Below are positions 1 to 7,513 of a stretch of 64,000 bases of DNA, piece by piece. A program made the translations under genes and the position numbers. A model generated the notes under the pieces. The model did not search any database. It had not been told where the DNA came from and worked only from the letters and a program-made list of their open reading frames with translations. Positions within the stretch are counted from its first letter, which is position 1, and each line of letters opens with the position of its first letter. The stretch comes from Pseudomonas chlororaphis subsp. chlororaphis (lineage in GTDB: Bacteria; Pseudomonadota; Gammaproteobacteria; Pseudomonadales; Pseudomonadaceae), in the NCBI RefSeq assembly GCF_003945765.1, contig NZ_CP027712.1:2976001-3040000 (forward strand). The letters run 5' to 3'.

Positions 1-289
1 GACGATCAGCGTCGAGCCCCATGAAATGCGCATGAGCCATTGGGTGTACGGGCCCAGGGTGGTGGATGCTCGCGATGGCCGGGTCGTGCTGGACTTGAGT
101 GGCGGGCCGTGGGACCTGGTGTCCTGCTCGCCATCGACGGCGGCGGTGGAGCTGCTGTTGCGCAAGTATCCCGGAGAGCGTGAGGCGCTCCGCCTGAGCA
201 TTCGCCTGGCCGACAACAGCCTGTGGCTGGAGGGCACTGCGGTTGCCACCGAGGATATCGAGGGGGCGTTGGAGAGGGCGCATGGCTGA
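1..289 (+). CDS. Hypothetical protein, 5' end at window edge
   Basis: The reading frame is open from base 2, and base 1 is a G, so the start codon (NTG followed by ACG ATC AGC) very probably straddles the left edge; the protein would then begin M-T-I-S-V-E. About 95 residues are visible. The protein is small, soluble and acidic, with no signal peptide or membrane segment. I do not recognise a family. An in-frame ATG at 26 would be an alternative start, but coding continues upstream of it. It ends about 120 bases before the toxin-antitoxin promoter region and is transcribed in the same direction. The function is unknown. Confidence 0.6.
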   Translation, partial: TISVEPHEMRMSHWVYGPRVVDARDGRVVLDLSGGPWDLVSCSPSTAAVELLLRKYPGEREALRLSIRLADNSLWLEGTAVATEDIEGALERAHG

Positions 290-369
290 GCCGCGCCGTG
301 GCTCATGCCGGCGAAGCGTCACCGGGGCCTGACGACCGTTGGTAAGCTGGTGGTTCTTTATTTTGCCAA

Positions 370-391
370 ATGGCATTAAAGTGAATGCCAT
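370..391. promoter_or_regulatory. Perfect 8-6-8 inverted repeat, likely Xre antitoxin operator
   Basis: ATGGCATT (370-377) and its exact reverse complement AATGCCAT (384-391) are separated by six bases. The repeat ends 24 bases before the antitoxin start. Xre-RES operons are known to be autoregulated by the DNA-binding antitoxin, so this is the obvious operator. Binding itself is inferred. Confidence 0.6.
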
Positions 392-415
392 CTGTCATCA
401 GGCCGGGAGATGATC

Positions 416-1012
416 ATGACCGCCGCCGCCAAGAAAACAGCCACCGTGAAACCTTCGGCCGAGGCTGAGAAGGCCAAGGGCAGTGCGCCCAAGGCCATCG
501 CCAAGGTCGAACCGCGCAAGCCCTCCGCCAGCCGCATCCGTAGCCCCAAGGCCAACCTGCTGCGCGAAGAGGCGGCGGTCTATGCGCTGCCTTCGCCCAT
601 GGTGCGCGGGCTGCTGCCGGGCACTGACGCCGATGACCCGATGGCGGTGTTCAGGGCCACCCAGCTGGGGTTCTCCCTGGGCGCGGTGATCGAGCTGGTG
701 GAGTCGGTCGAGGCCTTCAAGCGCTACAACGTGCTGGCGAAGATCGTCGGGTTTTCCGAGCGCACCCTGGCGCGGCGGCTGAAGAACCAGGACCAGGCCC
801 TGACCCCCGAACAGAGCGCCCGCGCCTTGCACTACGCGCAAGTGCTGGAAAAGGCCGAGGCGGTGCTGGGCTCCCGGGCGCTGGCCGAAGAGTGGATGAC
901 CCAGCCGGCGCTGGGCCTGGATGGCGAAGTCCCCATCGACCTGCTGGCCAACCCGGTGGGCTATGAACTGGTGACGGACTTTCTGCACCGGCTCGAGTTC
1001 GGGGTCTACTGA
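416..1012 (+). CDS. Xre/MbcA/ParS-type antitoxin of a type II toxin-antitoxin system
   Basis: The protein has 198 residues. A lysine/alanine-rich, probably disordered N-terminus (about residues 1-45) precedes a helical DNA-binding core containing SERTLARRLK, and a C-terminal part typical of the antitoxin/toxin-binding (DUF2384) domain, with the conserved NPVGYELV stretch near the end. In this family the antitoxin neutralises the RES toxin and represses the operon. I place the start at ATG 416 rather than 410 because the GGGAG Shine-Dalgarno at 405-409 touches 410 but is six bases from 416. The stop overlaps the toxin start (TGATG), indicating translational coupling. The long basic N-terminal tail is longer than in many homologues. 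Confidence 0.88.
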   Translation: MTAAAKKTATVKPSAEAEKAKGSAPKAIAKVEPRKPSASRIRSPKANLLREEAAVYALPSPMVRGLLPGTDADDPMAVFRATQLGFSLGAVIELVESVEAFKRYNVLAKIVGFSERTLARRLKNQDQALTPEQSARALHYAQVLEKAEAVLGSRALAEEWMTQPALGLDGEVPIDLLANPVGYELVTDFLHRLEFGVY

Positions 1013-1515
1013 TGCTCACCGACCCCTTGGCCCCGGCCCTGCATTTCTGGCGCCTCGACCAGGCCCGGCATGCCTCGACCTGGAACAGCGGCATTGGCGC
1101 CGAAGGCAGCGGCGGGCGCTGGAACCCCAAGGGGGTGCAAGTGGTGTACGCCAGCCTGGACGCCTCGACCGCGATCCTGGAAGTGGCGGTGCACAAGGGC
1201 TTCAAGGCCCTCGACTGCCTGCCCCACACCCTGACCGCGGCCCGGGTGCTGGACCCGTCGCGGGTCCACACCGTCCGCCCCGAAGACATCCCCAACCCCA
1301 ACTGGCTGATCCCCGGCACCCCCAGCCACAGCCAACAAGCCTTCGGCGCCAGCCTGCTGGAACAGCATCCCTTCGTGCTGATCCCCTCCAGCGTGTCGCG
1401 CCATAGCTGGAACCTGCTGATCAACCCCTTGCTGGCCACGGGGTTGTATGAGCTGGTGTTGCAGGAGCGCTTTGCGCTGGATGGGCGGTTGAGTCCGCCG
1501 GAGCATGTCGTGTAG
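1012..1515 (+). CDS. RES-domain toxin (NAD+-degrading family)
   Basis: The 167-residue protein is the toxin partner of the preceding Xre-type antitoxin. RES toxins break down cellular NAD+ and arrest growth unless bound by the antitoxin. Family hallmarks are visible: an Arg in GGRWNPKG, a Tyr in VVYAS, a Glu in AILEVAVH, and a Ser/Asn-containing C-terminal block (SVSRHSWNLLINP). The putative catalytic Arg, Tyr and Glu are all retained, so the toxin looks intact. The ATG overlaps the antitoxin TGA by one base. A strong terminator follows at 1605, closing a two-gene operon. Confidence 0.88.
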   Translation: MLTDPLAPALHFWRLDQARHASTWNSGIGAEGSGGRWNPKGVQVVYASLDASTAILEVAVHKGFKALDCLPHTLTAARVLDPSRVHTVRPEDIPNPNWLIPGTPSHSQQAFGASLLEQHPFVLIPSSVSRHSWNLLINPLLATGLYELVLQERFALDGRLSPPEHVV

Positions 1516-1604
1516 CGCAGCAGCACCGAGCAATTTCAGAATCTTCCTACACCCCGGCTCTAGCCACTTAGCGTAACGTTCCGTTGCCAACTGCAACCAA
1601 ACTT

Positions 1605-1630
1605 GCCCCCATCTTGATGGGGGCTTTTTT
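1605..1630 (+). terminator. Rho-independent terminator of the Xre-RES operon
   Basis: GCCCCCATC (1605-1613), a TT loop, GATGGGGGC (1616-1624) and six T residues (1625-1630) form a textbook intrinsic terminator. It lies 90 bases after the toxin stop. It also shows that the next gene cannot sensibly start at an upstream in-frame codon, because that start would place the terminator inside the coding region. Confidence 0.85.
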
Positions 1631-1655
1631 ATGGACGATGTGGAAGTGGACACGG

Positions 1656-2744
1656 ATGAGCGGCTATGTACCCAACGCCCCGAAGGGCTATCGCAATAGA
1701 GGCGTGGAGCCTGTCGATATTGGTGAACAGCGCTGGGCCGAATACAAAGACCTGCCAGCTAAACCAGAGGCAAAACCTGGTCCTGTTGGCTGTGTCTTCG
1801 CCAAGTCCTGCACCTTGCCCAATGGGGTGATAAACCACAGCAACCCCGGTGGTTTTGTGCCCGTCGAGTCGTTGAAACAGTACGGCACCTTTGCGGTATT
1901 GGGCACCGGCTCGCCGATAGCCGCAGGCGCTGCTCCACTGCAATGGATTGGTGGTTCAGCGAGTGCTTCAGCCCTCGCAGCCCGACTGGGAGGCGCCCTG
2001 GCCTTGGCGGGTTCCACGGCTGTGGGTTTCGCGGCATTACTGCTGCCTGACGATACGTCAGCTGACAGCGCCTTCTATACCTCCGAGCAATACGCGCAGT
2101 TAAGCCAAGGGAACACCCGTGTACGGGTCAACGTAAAACACCTGCCGGATGGCTCTGTGAGCGTGTACGGGTTCTATACCGGGACCAAGACGGAGTGGCA
2201 GCAGGTGCCTGTCATCGAAGCGAAGAGCCGTGGCGATCAGCTCGTAGCAGACATTGGAAATGGGATAGAGGTCATATGGACCCCGGCAGCCGATCCAAAG
2301 GCTGTGCTAGGAATCCCCGCCTTGGAAGGCGCCTCGTTGAAGCCCGGGACCTGGGTTTTTCCTCCCACTGAGCAGGCCGATAAGATACTGGTCAACCCAG
2401 TGCATCCCCCCGACTACCAAGACGCGATCATCTGGTTTCCCAACACGGGTATTCAGCCGATTTATATTTCGCTGAGTGTTCCGGGGGACCATAGCTATCA
2501 TCCCGCCCCTAAAGGACTGACGGCCTTTCCTGATGCCAAATGGGCCAAATCGAAAGCCTCAATTCAAGGGGGCGGAGGGAAGCGGCACCGTTGGGTGGAT
2601 AGCTCAGGAAAAATTTACGAATGGGACAGTCAGCATGGGACTGTTGAGATGTACGACAAACGGGGTAAGCATCTAGGCGAGTATGACCCCGAGACAGGGG
2701 AACAGACCAAACCGGCTAAGCCGGGTAGGACAACCCCAAAGTAA
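1656..2744 (+). CDS. S-type pyocin/colicin-E3-like bacteriocin with 16S rRNase domain
   Basis: The protein has 362 residues from ATG 1656 (GTGGA at 1646-1650 as Shine-Dalgarno, just behind the terminator). The N-terminus is of the MSGYVPNAPKGYRNRG type. Next comes a Gly/Ala-rich stretch (about residues 80-130), an S-type pyocin domain (about 145-280) and a C-terminal domain that strongly resembles the colicin E3 ribonuclease, with GGGGKRHRW and KIYEWDSQHG. The residues matching the E3 catalytic set Asp/His/Glu/Arg are D324, H327, E331 and R358. E3-type toxins cleave 16S rRNA in the decoding centre. No TonB box or receptor-binding module is evident, and the protein is much shorter than classical S-pyocins, so delivery is unclear. 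It is followed by two immunity genes. Confidence 0.85.
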   Translation: MSGYVPNAPKGYRNRGVEPVDIGEQRWAEYKDLPAKPEAKPGPVGCVFAKSCTLPNGVINHSNPGGFVPVESLKQYGTFAVLGTGSPIAAGAAPLQWIGGSASASALAARLGGALALAGSTAVGFAALLLPDDTSADSAFYTSEQYAQLSQGNTRVRVNVKHLPDGSVSVYGFYTGTKTEWQQVPVIEAKSRGDQLVADIGNGIEVIWTPAADPKAVLGIPALEGASLKPGTWVFPPTEQADKILVNPVHPPDYQDAIIWFPNTGIQPIYISLSVPGDHSYHPAPKGLTAFPDAKWAKSKASIQGGGGKRHRWVDSSGKIYEWDSQHGTVEMYDKRGKHLGEYDPETGEQTKPAKPGRTTPK

Positions 2745-2760
2745 TCGTTAGGAGTAGTTC

Positions 2761-3003
2761 ATGTATTTATGTATTGCAGGCTTTTTCCCCGATGGTCACG
2801 AAAATGAATTTGTGCAATTTGAACTGGACGTAGCACCGGAATTCAATCAGACCGTGCTTGATCTGGTCGGCTGGGGCTCCCTCGAAGAGGGCGTGAGACA
2901 TGGCGTTATGGAGTTAACCGCAGCACAAGTCAGGCAGATTGAGAATGTGCTTGGAAAACCCATACCGAGTGATCTGGATATCTGTATTAGCGTTTTTGCC
3001 TAG
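2761..3003 (+). CDS. Pyocin S6-like immunity protein, copy 1
   Basis: This 80-residue acidic protein starts 16 bases after the toxin stop, with AGGAG before the ATG. It resembles the small immunity proteins of E3-type pyocins (pyocin S6 family) as I remember them: N-terminal short strand plus FFPDG, then FELDVAPEFN, a conserved LGW/VGW motif and a C-terminal DLDICISV. High acidity suits binding the basic rRNase domain. It shares length and pattern with the next gene, so the two are paralogues. Which copy is cognate for the adjacent toxin cannot be decided from sequence; its position directly behind the toxin favours this one. Confidence 0.75.
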   Translation: MYLCIAGFFPDGHENEFVQFELDVAPEFNQTVLDLVGWGSLEEGVRHGVMELTAAQVRQIENVLGKPIPSDLDICISVFA

Positions 3004-3020
3004 AAACTGGGATGCGGTCT

Positions 3021-3260
3021 ATGCACCTGTACCTCACCGGCTTTTTACCCGATGGCTTTGATGACACGTCATTAAAATATGAGCTGGACGTCGCTCCAGA
3101 ATTTGAACAGAAGGTCATGGACATCTTGGGCTGGGAAAGCCTCGCTGCAGAGGCTGATGGTGAGTTGCCACTGACCAAGGAGCAGGTCAGTCAGATAACC
3201 GTAGCCATCAAGGAGTCCTTACCCGATCACCTCGATTTGTTTATTGGTGTCGTCGCGTAG
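3021..3260 (+). CDS. Pyocin S6-like immunity protein, copy 2
   Basis: This 79-residue protein is paralogous to the gene just upstream (MHLYLTGFLPDG versus MYLCIAGFFPDG; shared ELDVAPEF; LGW; final DLDLFIGV). The start at 3021 is chosen over ATG 3012 because it aligns with copy 1 and leaves a GGG element about ten bases upstream. It is also acidic. A second immunity gene may protect against a related, non-self E3-type pyocin, or it may be left over from an earlier toxin at this locus. The gene is intact. Confidence 0.72.
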   Translation: MHLYLTGFLPDGFDDTSLKYELDVAPEFEQKVMDILGWESLAAEADGELPLTKEQVSQITVAIKESLPDHLDLFIGVVA

Positions 3261-3280
3261 CGCCATTGTTGGGGCGATAG

Positions 3281-3733
3281 AAGTACGAGCTCAATGTACC
3301 TCACGAGTTTGAACGAAAAGTTCTGGATACTCTTGGATGGACAGACTTGGAAAACGGCCCCGAGGGCGATTGGCTGCTTAACACGATGCAGGTACAGCAG
3401 ATTGCAAAAATTGTTGGCGAAGCTCGCCGGCCCGATGTGGTGATCGTTAAAGACCCGAAAAAACCGCCGACTCAGGACAATATCAAGCAGGTGGTGGAGA
3501 TGAAGTTTTCGCCTGATCCACCGGATAGAAAACAGGCAAGAGCCTACGAGAAGATTGCTGGCGATGAACGCAAGCTCGTCGAAATGAAATCTACCGATTG
3601 CGACTGTAGCCAGGAAAACCAGCAGTCCAAGGTTCCCGTGGAGCAACTGGGATGGGCTGCGGCTATCGCTGGTGGAGTGATGTTTATCCTGACGCGCGGT
3701 CGCTCCCCTCGACCCATGATCCCAGCCTATTAA
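3281..3733 (+). pseudogene. Chimeric remnant: third immunity copy joined to a VRR-NUC nuclease C-terminus
   Basis: The frame opens at 3281 directly after an in-frame TAG. Its first codons read KYELNVPHEFERKVLDTLGW, which match residues about 20-40 of the two neighbouring immunity proteins, but their first ~20 codons and a start site are missing. After KIVGEA the sequence switches to RRPDVVIVKDPKKPPTQ, then VVEMKF and EKIAGDERKLV. That is the pattern of VRR-NUC nucleases found at the ends of polymorphic/T6SS effectors, with the PD and E-x-K residues visible. The end (GWAAAIAGGVMFIL) looks like a short membrane segment. The join at RPD suggests recombination in a short shared sequence, since S6-like immunity proteins have a similar motif near their C-terminus. 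No Shine-Dalgarno is visible, so translation is doubtful. Confidence 0.65.
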
Positions 3734-3748
3734 TTCGGAGGAAGTCTT

Positions 3749-4837
3749 ATGGAACAGGAGTTCAATTTGGCTGAGGAGCTGGCCAAACAGCCTCATCTGC
3801 TGGAAGTGCCCGGCAACCTGCTAATGAAGGGTGGCCCCGAGGACTATATCGGCGCCGTGCTCTGCCTACGGGGCACGCTCTACTTCAAGGAGGTCCATAC
3901 CCCTCTGGTGCGCGAGGCGCTGTGCCAGTGCTTCGACGACTTCAAGCGACTGGCCGAGCCTTATCTCACCTGGCTTTGGCGTGAGGAACCGCCAGAGGGC
4001 AAGCCTCTGACTGCGTACCGTGATGCAAAGCCATTACGCGACATGCTGGCCAATATGGATGAGGATTACCCGCTGAGCTTTTACTACACCAGCGGCAAGC
4101 AATCTAACGATGCGAGTGCTTGGTACTTCGATATTTTTGGCCAAGCCGCTTGGGAAGCAAAGATAGGGGATGACCTTAGCGTTCTGGAATTCTCCGTACC
4201 ACTTCTCTACCAGGAACAGCAGCCGCTGAGATTCTTGCAACTGTTCCTAGACTTTGCACGGCGACTGAACCCAGAGCAGGGCTATGCTGGCCATGCCTAC
4301 AACCTCTCAATAACCAACCGGGACGATAATCAGCCGACTGAGGCTTTTATGGCTGCGCGCATGCCTGGCCTGGATGTCGGCACTGCGGGATTGTTGGCTA
4401 ATCGTCCGAAGTTCAAACCCACCAGGATCAAGACCGTCAGTTGGCTAACCGTACTCGATCAGGAACGCCTGGACCTCGTTGGGGGGCTGGACGCTTTGCG
4501 CGCCCAACTGCCCTCCAGCCATTTCGCTTTCTACGACTACGGTGCCGGCGTGGTGATCCAGGCCGGAGCCTACCCCTACCTCGGCGGTGATGCCGAAGAC
4601 CCGCGACCCGCCCCCTACGTACTGCTGAACCATGTGCTCAAGGGCATCCGCTACGAGACCGTGGGCTCGCTGCACGGTGGCTCCCACGACGGCGAACTGC
4701 GCCTGTTCGGCTGGTCGGCCGATCAGTGGCTCAAACGCCTGGATGTGGATGAGAGTGAGATACCTGGCTGGCGTGCCAAGCTGCTCACTGACGAACCCAG
4801 CCTGGACGCTGCGAATACCTTGATAGAGCGCCTCTAG
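3749..4837 (+). CDS. DUF3396-family immunity protein (TsiV-like)
   Basis: The protein has 362 residues with CGGAGGAAG before ATG 3749. It resembles DUF3396/type VI immunity family proteins, which commonly lie directly downstream of VRR-NUC nuclease effectors and neutralise them. Recognisable features are the FYYTSGKQSNDASAW-like region, the LEFSVPLLY strand and the aromatic C-terminal half with YDYGAGVVIQAG. It is soluble with no signal peptide. It follows a truncated VRR-NUC tail by 15 bases, so it is probably an orphan immunity gene kept after loss of its effector. It appears complete. Confidence 0.72.
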   Translation: MEQEFNLAEELAKQPHLLEVPGNLLMKGGPEDYIGAVLCLRGTLYFKEVHTPLVREALCQCFDDFKRLAEPYLTWLWREEPPEGKPLTAYRDAKPLRDMLANMDEDYPLSFYYTSGKQSNDASAWYFDIFGQAAWEAKIGDDLSVLEFSVPLLYQEQQPLRFLQLFLDFARRLNPEQGYAGHAYNLSITNRDDNQPTEAFMAARMPGLDVGTAGLLANRPKFKPTRIKTVSWLTVLDQERLDLVGGLDALRAQLPSSHFAFYDYGAGVVIQAGAYPYLGGDAEDPRPAPYVLLNHVLKGIRYETVGSLHGGSHDGELRLFGWSADQWLKRLDVDESEIPGWRAKLLTDEPSLDAANTLIERL

Positions 4838-5011
4838 TGCAGGACGTAGCGACGACAAAAGAGCAACTATGCTAGGTCTGATGCGGGAATTGATTGAGCC
4901 GATCGGGCTTTGCGTCCTTACGTCGTGGAAAAGCAATGGGAATGGGCTCGATCCGCTTGGGTTGAATTGACCGTCGCTGCCTCTCAAGGTCAGTCTGTTG
5001 GAGGTCTGAAG

Positions 5012-5839
5012 TTGCGTATCGCTTTTCTGGTGAACCGAGACGTGGAGAGCAATCTCACGCTCAACTTCCTGTTGCCCGAGATCCACGAGAGCACAGTGGG
5101 GATCTTCCTTTCGGAGAGAGTGGGAGCGGGCAGGCAGGTACCGCGCATGCTCGGGCAACTCGCATTGATCGAGCAGGACCTCTTCAATGCCTTGGCTCCG
5201 GGGTTGAGCGGATCGAGCGACCAGGTCGGCAGCGGGCATCGATTCGGTTTTGCAGAGCTGCAGCAACGCTTTGGGGTACCTGTGCGGGTCTTGCCCAGCT
5301 TGCGGGAACCGCAGGGCCTGCAAATGCTGCGGGATGCGGGAGCGGATCTGTTTGTCTCAATCCGCTTTGGTCAAATCCTCTCCAATGACGCGTTGGTCAT
5401 TCCGTCACGCGGCGTCCTCAACCTTCACTCTGGCCTCTTGCCTCACTATCGAGGCGTTCTCGCGACGTTCCGGGCGCTGCTCAATGGTGACCCGGAGATC
5501 GGCTGTACGCTCCATTGGATAGACAGTCCCGGCATTGATGTGGGGCGCATCATTGAGACGGCGCGGGTGACGGTCGAAAAGGAGCGCTCCTTGCTGTGGC
5601 ACATCCTTGCACTTTATCAACCAGGCGCGGGCCTCATCCTGGACGCAATCAGACGCCTGGAGCGCGGCGAGCCCATGACGGGGGCGCCTCAGGATCCATC
5701 CGCAGGGGCCTACTACTCCTTTCCCAGCGAAGATGACCTGATGCGCTTCACGACACTGGGGTGGCGGCTCTTCGATCGCGAGGACGTCTGGGATCTGTTC
5801 GAGTCGTACGGCTTTCCGTTGCGCACGCGCACGCTTTGA
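5012..5839 (+). CDS. Formyltransferase-family protein
   Basis: The protein has 275 residues. The start chosen is TTG 5012, because GAGG at 5001-5004 sits seven bases before it and the protein then begins with the strand MRIAFLVNRDVESN; an ATG-less extension upstream has no ribosome site. The formyl-transferase core is clear: GVLNLHSGLLPHYRG (the Asn-His-Ser/Leu-Pro-x-x-Arg-Gly signature), then CTLHWIDSPGIDVGRII with the catalytic Asp equivalent. Family members transfer a formyl group from 10-formyl-tetrahydrofolate to amines (GAR, methionyl-tRNA, amino sugars). The substrate here is unknown. It stands alone with no biosynthetic neighbours. Confidence 0.75.
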   Translation: MRIAFLVNRDVESNLTLNFLLPEIHESTVGIFLSERVGAGRQVPRMLGQLALIEQDLFNALAPGLSGSSDQVGSGHRFGFAELQQRFGVPVRVLPSLREPQGLQMLRDAGADLFVSIRFGQILSNDALVIPSRGVLNLHSGLLPHYRGVLATFRALLNGDPEIGCTLHWIDSPGIDVGRIIETARVTVEKERSLLWHILALYQPGAGLILDAIRRLERGEPMTGAPQDPSAGAYYSFPSEDDLMRFTTLGWRLFDREDVWDLFESYGFPLRTRTL

Positions 5840-6111
5840 GTGTTGAACGAACGAAGGAAGAGGTTCACCGGGCTGGAGAGGCATTGATCTGGCTTTTTTC
5901 TAGCGTTGAATCTGACAGTCTCGCGCGGGCGGCTGCATGACTGTGTTTCCAGTTGCGACCATGGCCGGATAGGCCGCCTCCTCGATACCCCGCGCAGAGC
6001 GCAGCCCGCCCTGAGTGACCGCACTCCAGATATTTCCAAGACGATGGGTTAGACATAAACTGCCACGCCTTTGTCGTTGCCCTGTATAGAAGCCCGAGAC
6101 TAGCCTTTGAT

Positions 6112-6200
6112 CGTCGCTGCCAACTCAGCGATCGGGTTTGGTCGCCCGACTTTGATACAGGCGCAACAGCGCCCCCTTGACGAATGCAGGCGCTTTTTTT
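6112..6200 (+). terminator. Mutually exclusive hairpins with T7 run (attenuator-like)
   Basis: GCGCC at 6169-6173 can pair either with GGCGC at 6160-6164 (AACA loop) or with GGCGC at 6189-6193. The latter is followed by seven T residues (6194-6200), giving an intrinsic terminator. A further small hairpin, TCGCTG/CAGCGA, lies at 6114-6131. The arrangement suggests an antiterminator/terminator switch in the leader of the DUF3077 gene, or the end of an upstream transcript. Confidence 0.45.
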
Positions 6201-6220
6201 GCGCTCGCATTTCCGTGCAA

Positions 6221-6297
6221 TGGCGGCTGTGCGTGGAAGGGCTTCGGCCCTGCCGGGTTCCTGTATCTCCGGTCGACCAATCCGCGCACGGCTGCCA
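6221..6297 (+). ncRNA. Structured leader RNA element upstream of DUF3077 gene
   Basis: Bases 6221-6236 pair with 6282-6297 over 16 base pairs, with three G-U wobbles and no mismatch. Inside sit a UUCG-capped hairpin (AGGGC 6238-6242 / GCCCT 6247-6251) and a CCGG/CCGG hairpin (6253-6256 / 6269-6272), making a three-way-junction-like fold. G-U pairs within a long stem point to function as RNA rather than DNA. From memory, very similar leaders precede many DUF3077-type genes in Pseudomonas; I cannot verify that here. No protein is convincing in 5840-6415. Confidence 0.55.
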
Positions 6298-6415
6298 CCC
6301 ATTCGTTTGGTCGCGAACGTGGCAGCTCTCACTTTGATATGGGAGTTTCAATCATGTGCGCTATCAAAACCGCCGCAAATCGTGGTCGCTTCAACGGGGT
6401 AAAAAGAGGTGCACT

Positions 6416-6700
6416 ATGAGCACCTCCACCCCGGTCAAAACCCTCGGCTTCGTCACCTTCGGCCCTTGCGGCGACGGCGACCAAACCCTGTTTCGCGTCA
6501 ACGCTGACGTGCCTCTGCACCAAGCCCTGGAACACGCTTCGACCCTGCTGTACTACGCCAAGAAACTCGCCCTGGATGCGGCGATGGAAGAGCAGGGCGA
6601 ACGTTACGCCTGGGCCGCGCACTTTCTGGCGGAGATGGGCAAGGCGGTGATCGATGATGTGGGGTTGGGTTTGAGGGAAGGGGAGGAGCTGAAGGTTTAG
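6416..6700 (+). CDS. DUF3077/DUF6124-family small protein
   Basis: This 94-residue protein has AGAGG six bases before ATG 6416. It shows the pattern of the Pseudomonas DUF3077 family: LFRVNADVPLHQALEHASTL, then a helix with YYAKKLALDAAM and a C-terminal helix. It has no signal peptide or membrane segment. Members are small, often multi-copy in one genome, and of unknown function. The structured leader at 6112-6297 probably belongs to this transcript. An upstream in-frame ATG exists at 6356 but lacks a ribosome site and would run through the leader. Confidence 0.75.
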   Translation: MSTSTPVKTLGFVTFGPCGDGDQTLFRVNADVPLHQALEHASTLLYYAKKLALDAAMEEQGERYAWAAHFLAEMGKAVIDDVGLGLREGEELKV

Positions 6701-6892
6701 TGGAGGGATGTTGCAGAGCGCCGTTTCTGGGTGGCAGGGAAGCGGCGTTTTTTAGGGTGGTTACCCCGCATCGCACTGTCGATTTCCCAGAGTCTGGTTC
6801 GACTATCTTTCAGGGAATGCAGCCGATGGGTCGCAATGATCGTCGGCGCTCCCTGCCTGAGCACTTTTACGCAGACGAACCAGGAGAAGACC

Positions 6893-7513
6893 ATGCGCAA
6901 GCTAATCGTTGCCGCTTTCATGAGCCTGGATGGCGTTATCCAGGCGCCCGGCGGGCCCGAAGAAGATACCAGCGGCGAATTCCGCTTCGGTGGCTGGGTC
7001 GTACCCTACGCCGATGAAGCCTTCGGCCGGGCCATGCAGGAGCTGTTCTCGCAGCCGTTCGACTTGCTGCTGGGGCGACGTACCTACGACATATTTGCCG
7101 GGTATTGGCCGCACATACAGGCCGGCTCAAGCAACAGCGCCATCGCCGACCTGTTCAACCGCGTGCCCAAGCACGTGGCCACCCATAGTCCCGATACGCT
7201 TGATTGGCACAACAGTCATGCGCTGCAAGGAAACCTTGCCGAGGCCATACAGGCCCTCAAACAGCAGGACGGCGCCAACCTGTTGACCCAGGGTAGCGGC
7301 GATCTGGTGCGCCAACTGCTTGCAGCCGGGTTGGTGGATGAGTTGCGGCTGATGATCTTTCCTATCGTATTGGGACGGGGCAAGCGGTTGTTTGATGAAC
7401 ACGCACAGGCATTGGCTTTCACTTTGGTGAGCTCGACCAGCACGCCTGGCGGGGTGTTGATTGCCCACTACGTTCGTAGTAGTGAGGTGCGTACGGGAAC
7501 GTTTGAGGAATAG
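6893..7513 (+). CDS. RibD C-terminal/dihydrofolate-reductase-like protein
   Basis: The protein has 206 residues from ATG 6893 (AGGAG at 6882-6886). The N-terminus MRKLIVAAFMSLDGVIQ is the classic start of the DHFR-like RibD_C family, followed by LLLGRRTYDIF and a C-terminal VDELRLMIFPIVLGRGKRLF. These proteins have a Rossmann-like NADPH-dependent reductase fold, and most stand-alone members have unknown substrates. It is monocistronic. A start further upstream has no ribosome site. Function beyond probable reductase is not inferable. Confidence 0.85.
   Translation: MRKLIVAAFMSLDGVIQAPGGPEEDTSGEFRFGGWVVPYADEAFGRAMQELFSQPFDLLLGRRTYDIFAGYWPHIQAGSSNSAIADLFNRVPKHVATHSPDTLDWHNSHALQGNLAEAIQALKQQDGANLLTQGSGDLVRQLLAAGLVDELRLMIFPIVLGRGKRLFDEHAQALAFTLVSSTSTPGGVLIAHYVRSSEVRTGTFEE

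Noticed and set aside
1584..1655. Upstream extension of the bacteriocin gene (start at 1584)
   Set aside because: The extension would cover the perfect terminator at 1605-1630 and lacks a ribosome site; ATG 1656 gives the usual MSGYVPN-type N-terminus.
6107..6419. Several short frames on both strands in the leader before the DUF3077 gene
   Set aside because: None has a ribosome site or recognisable protein pattern, and the region is better explained by RNA stems.
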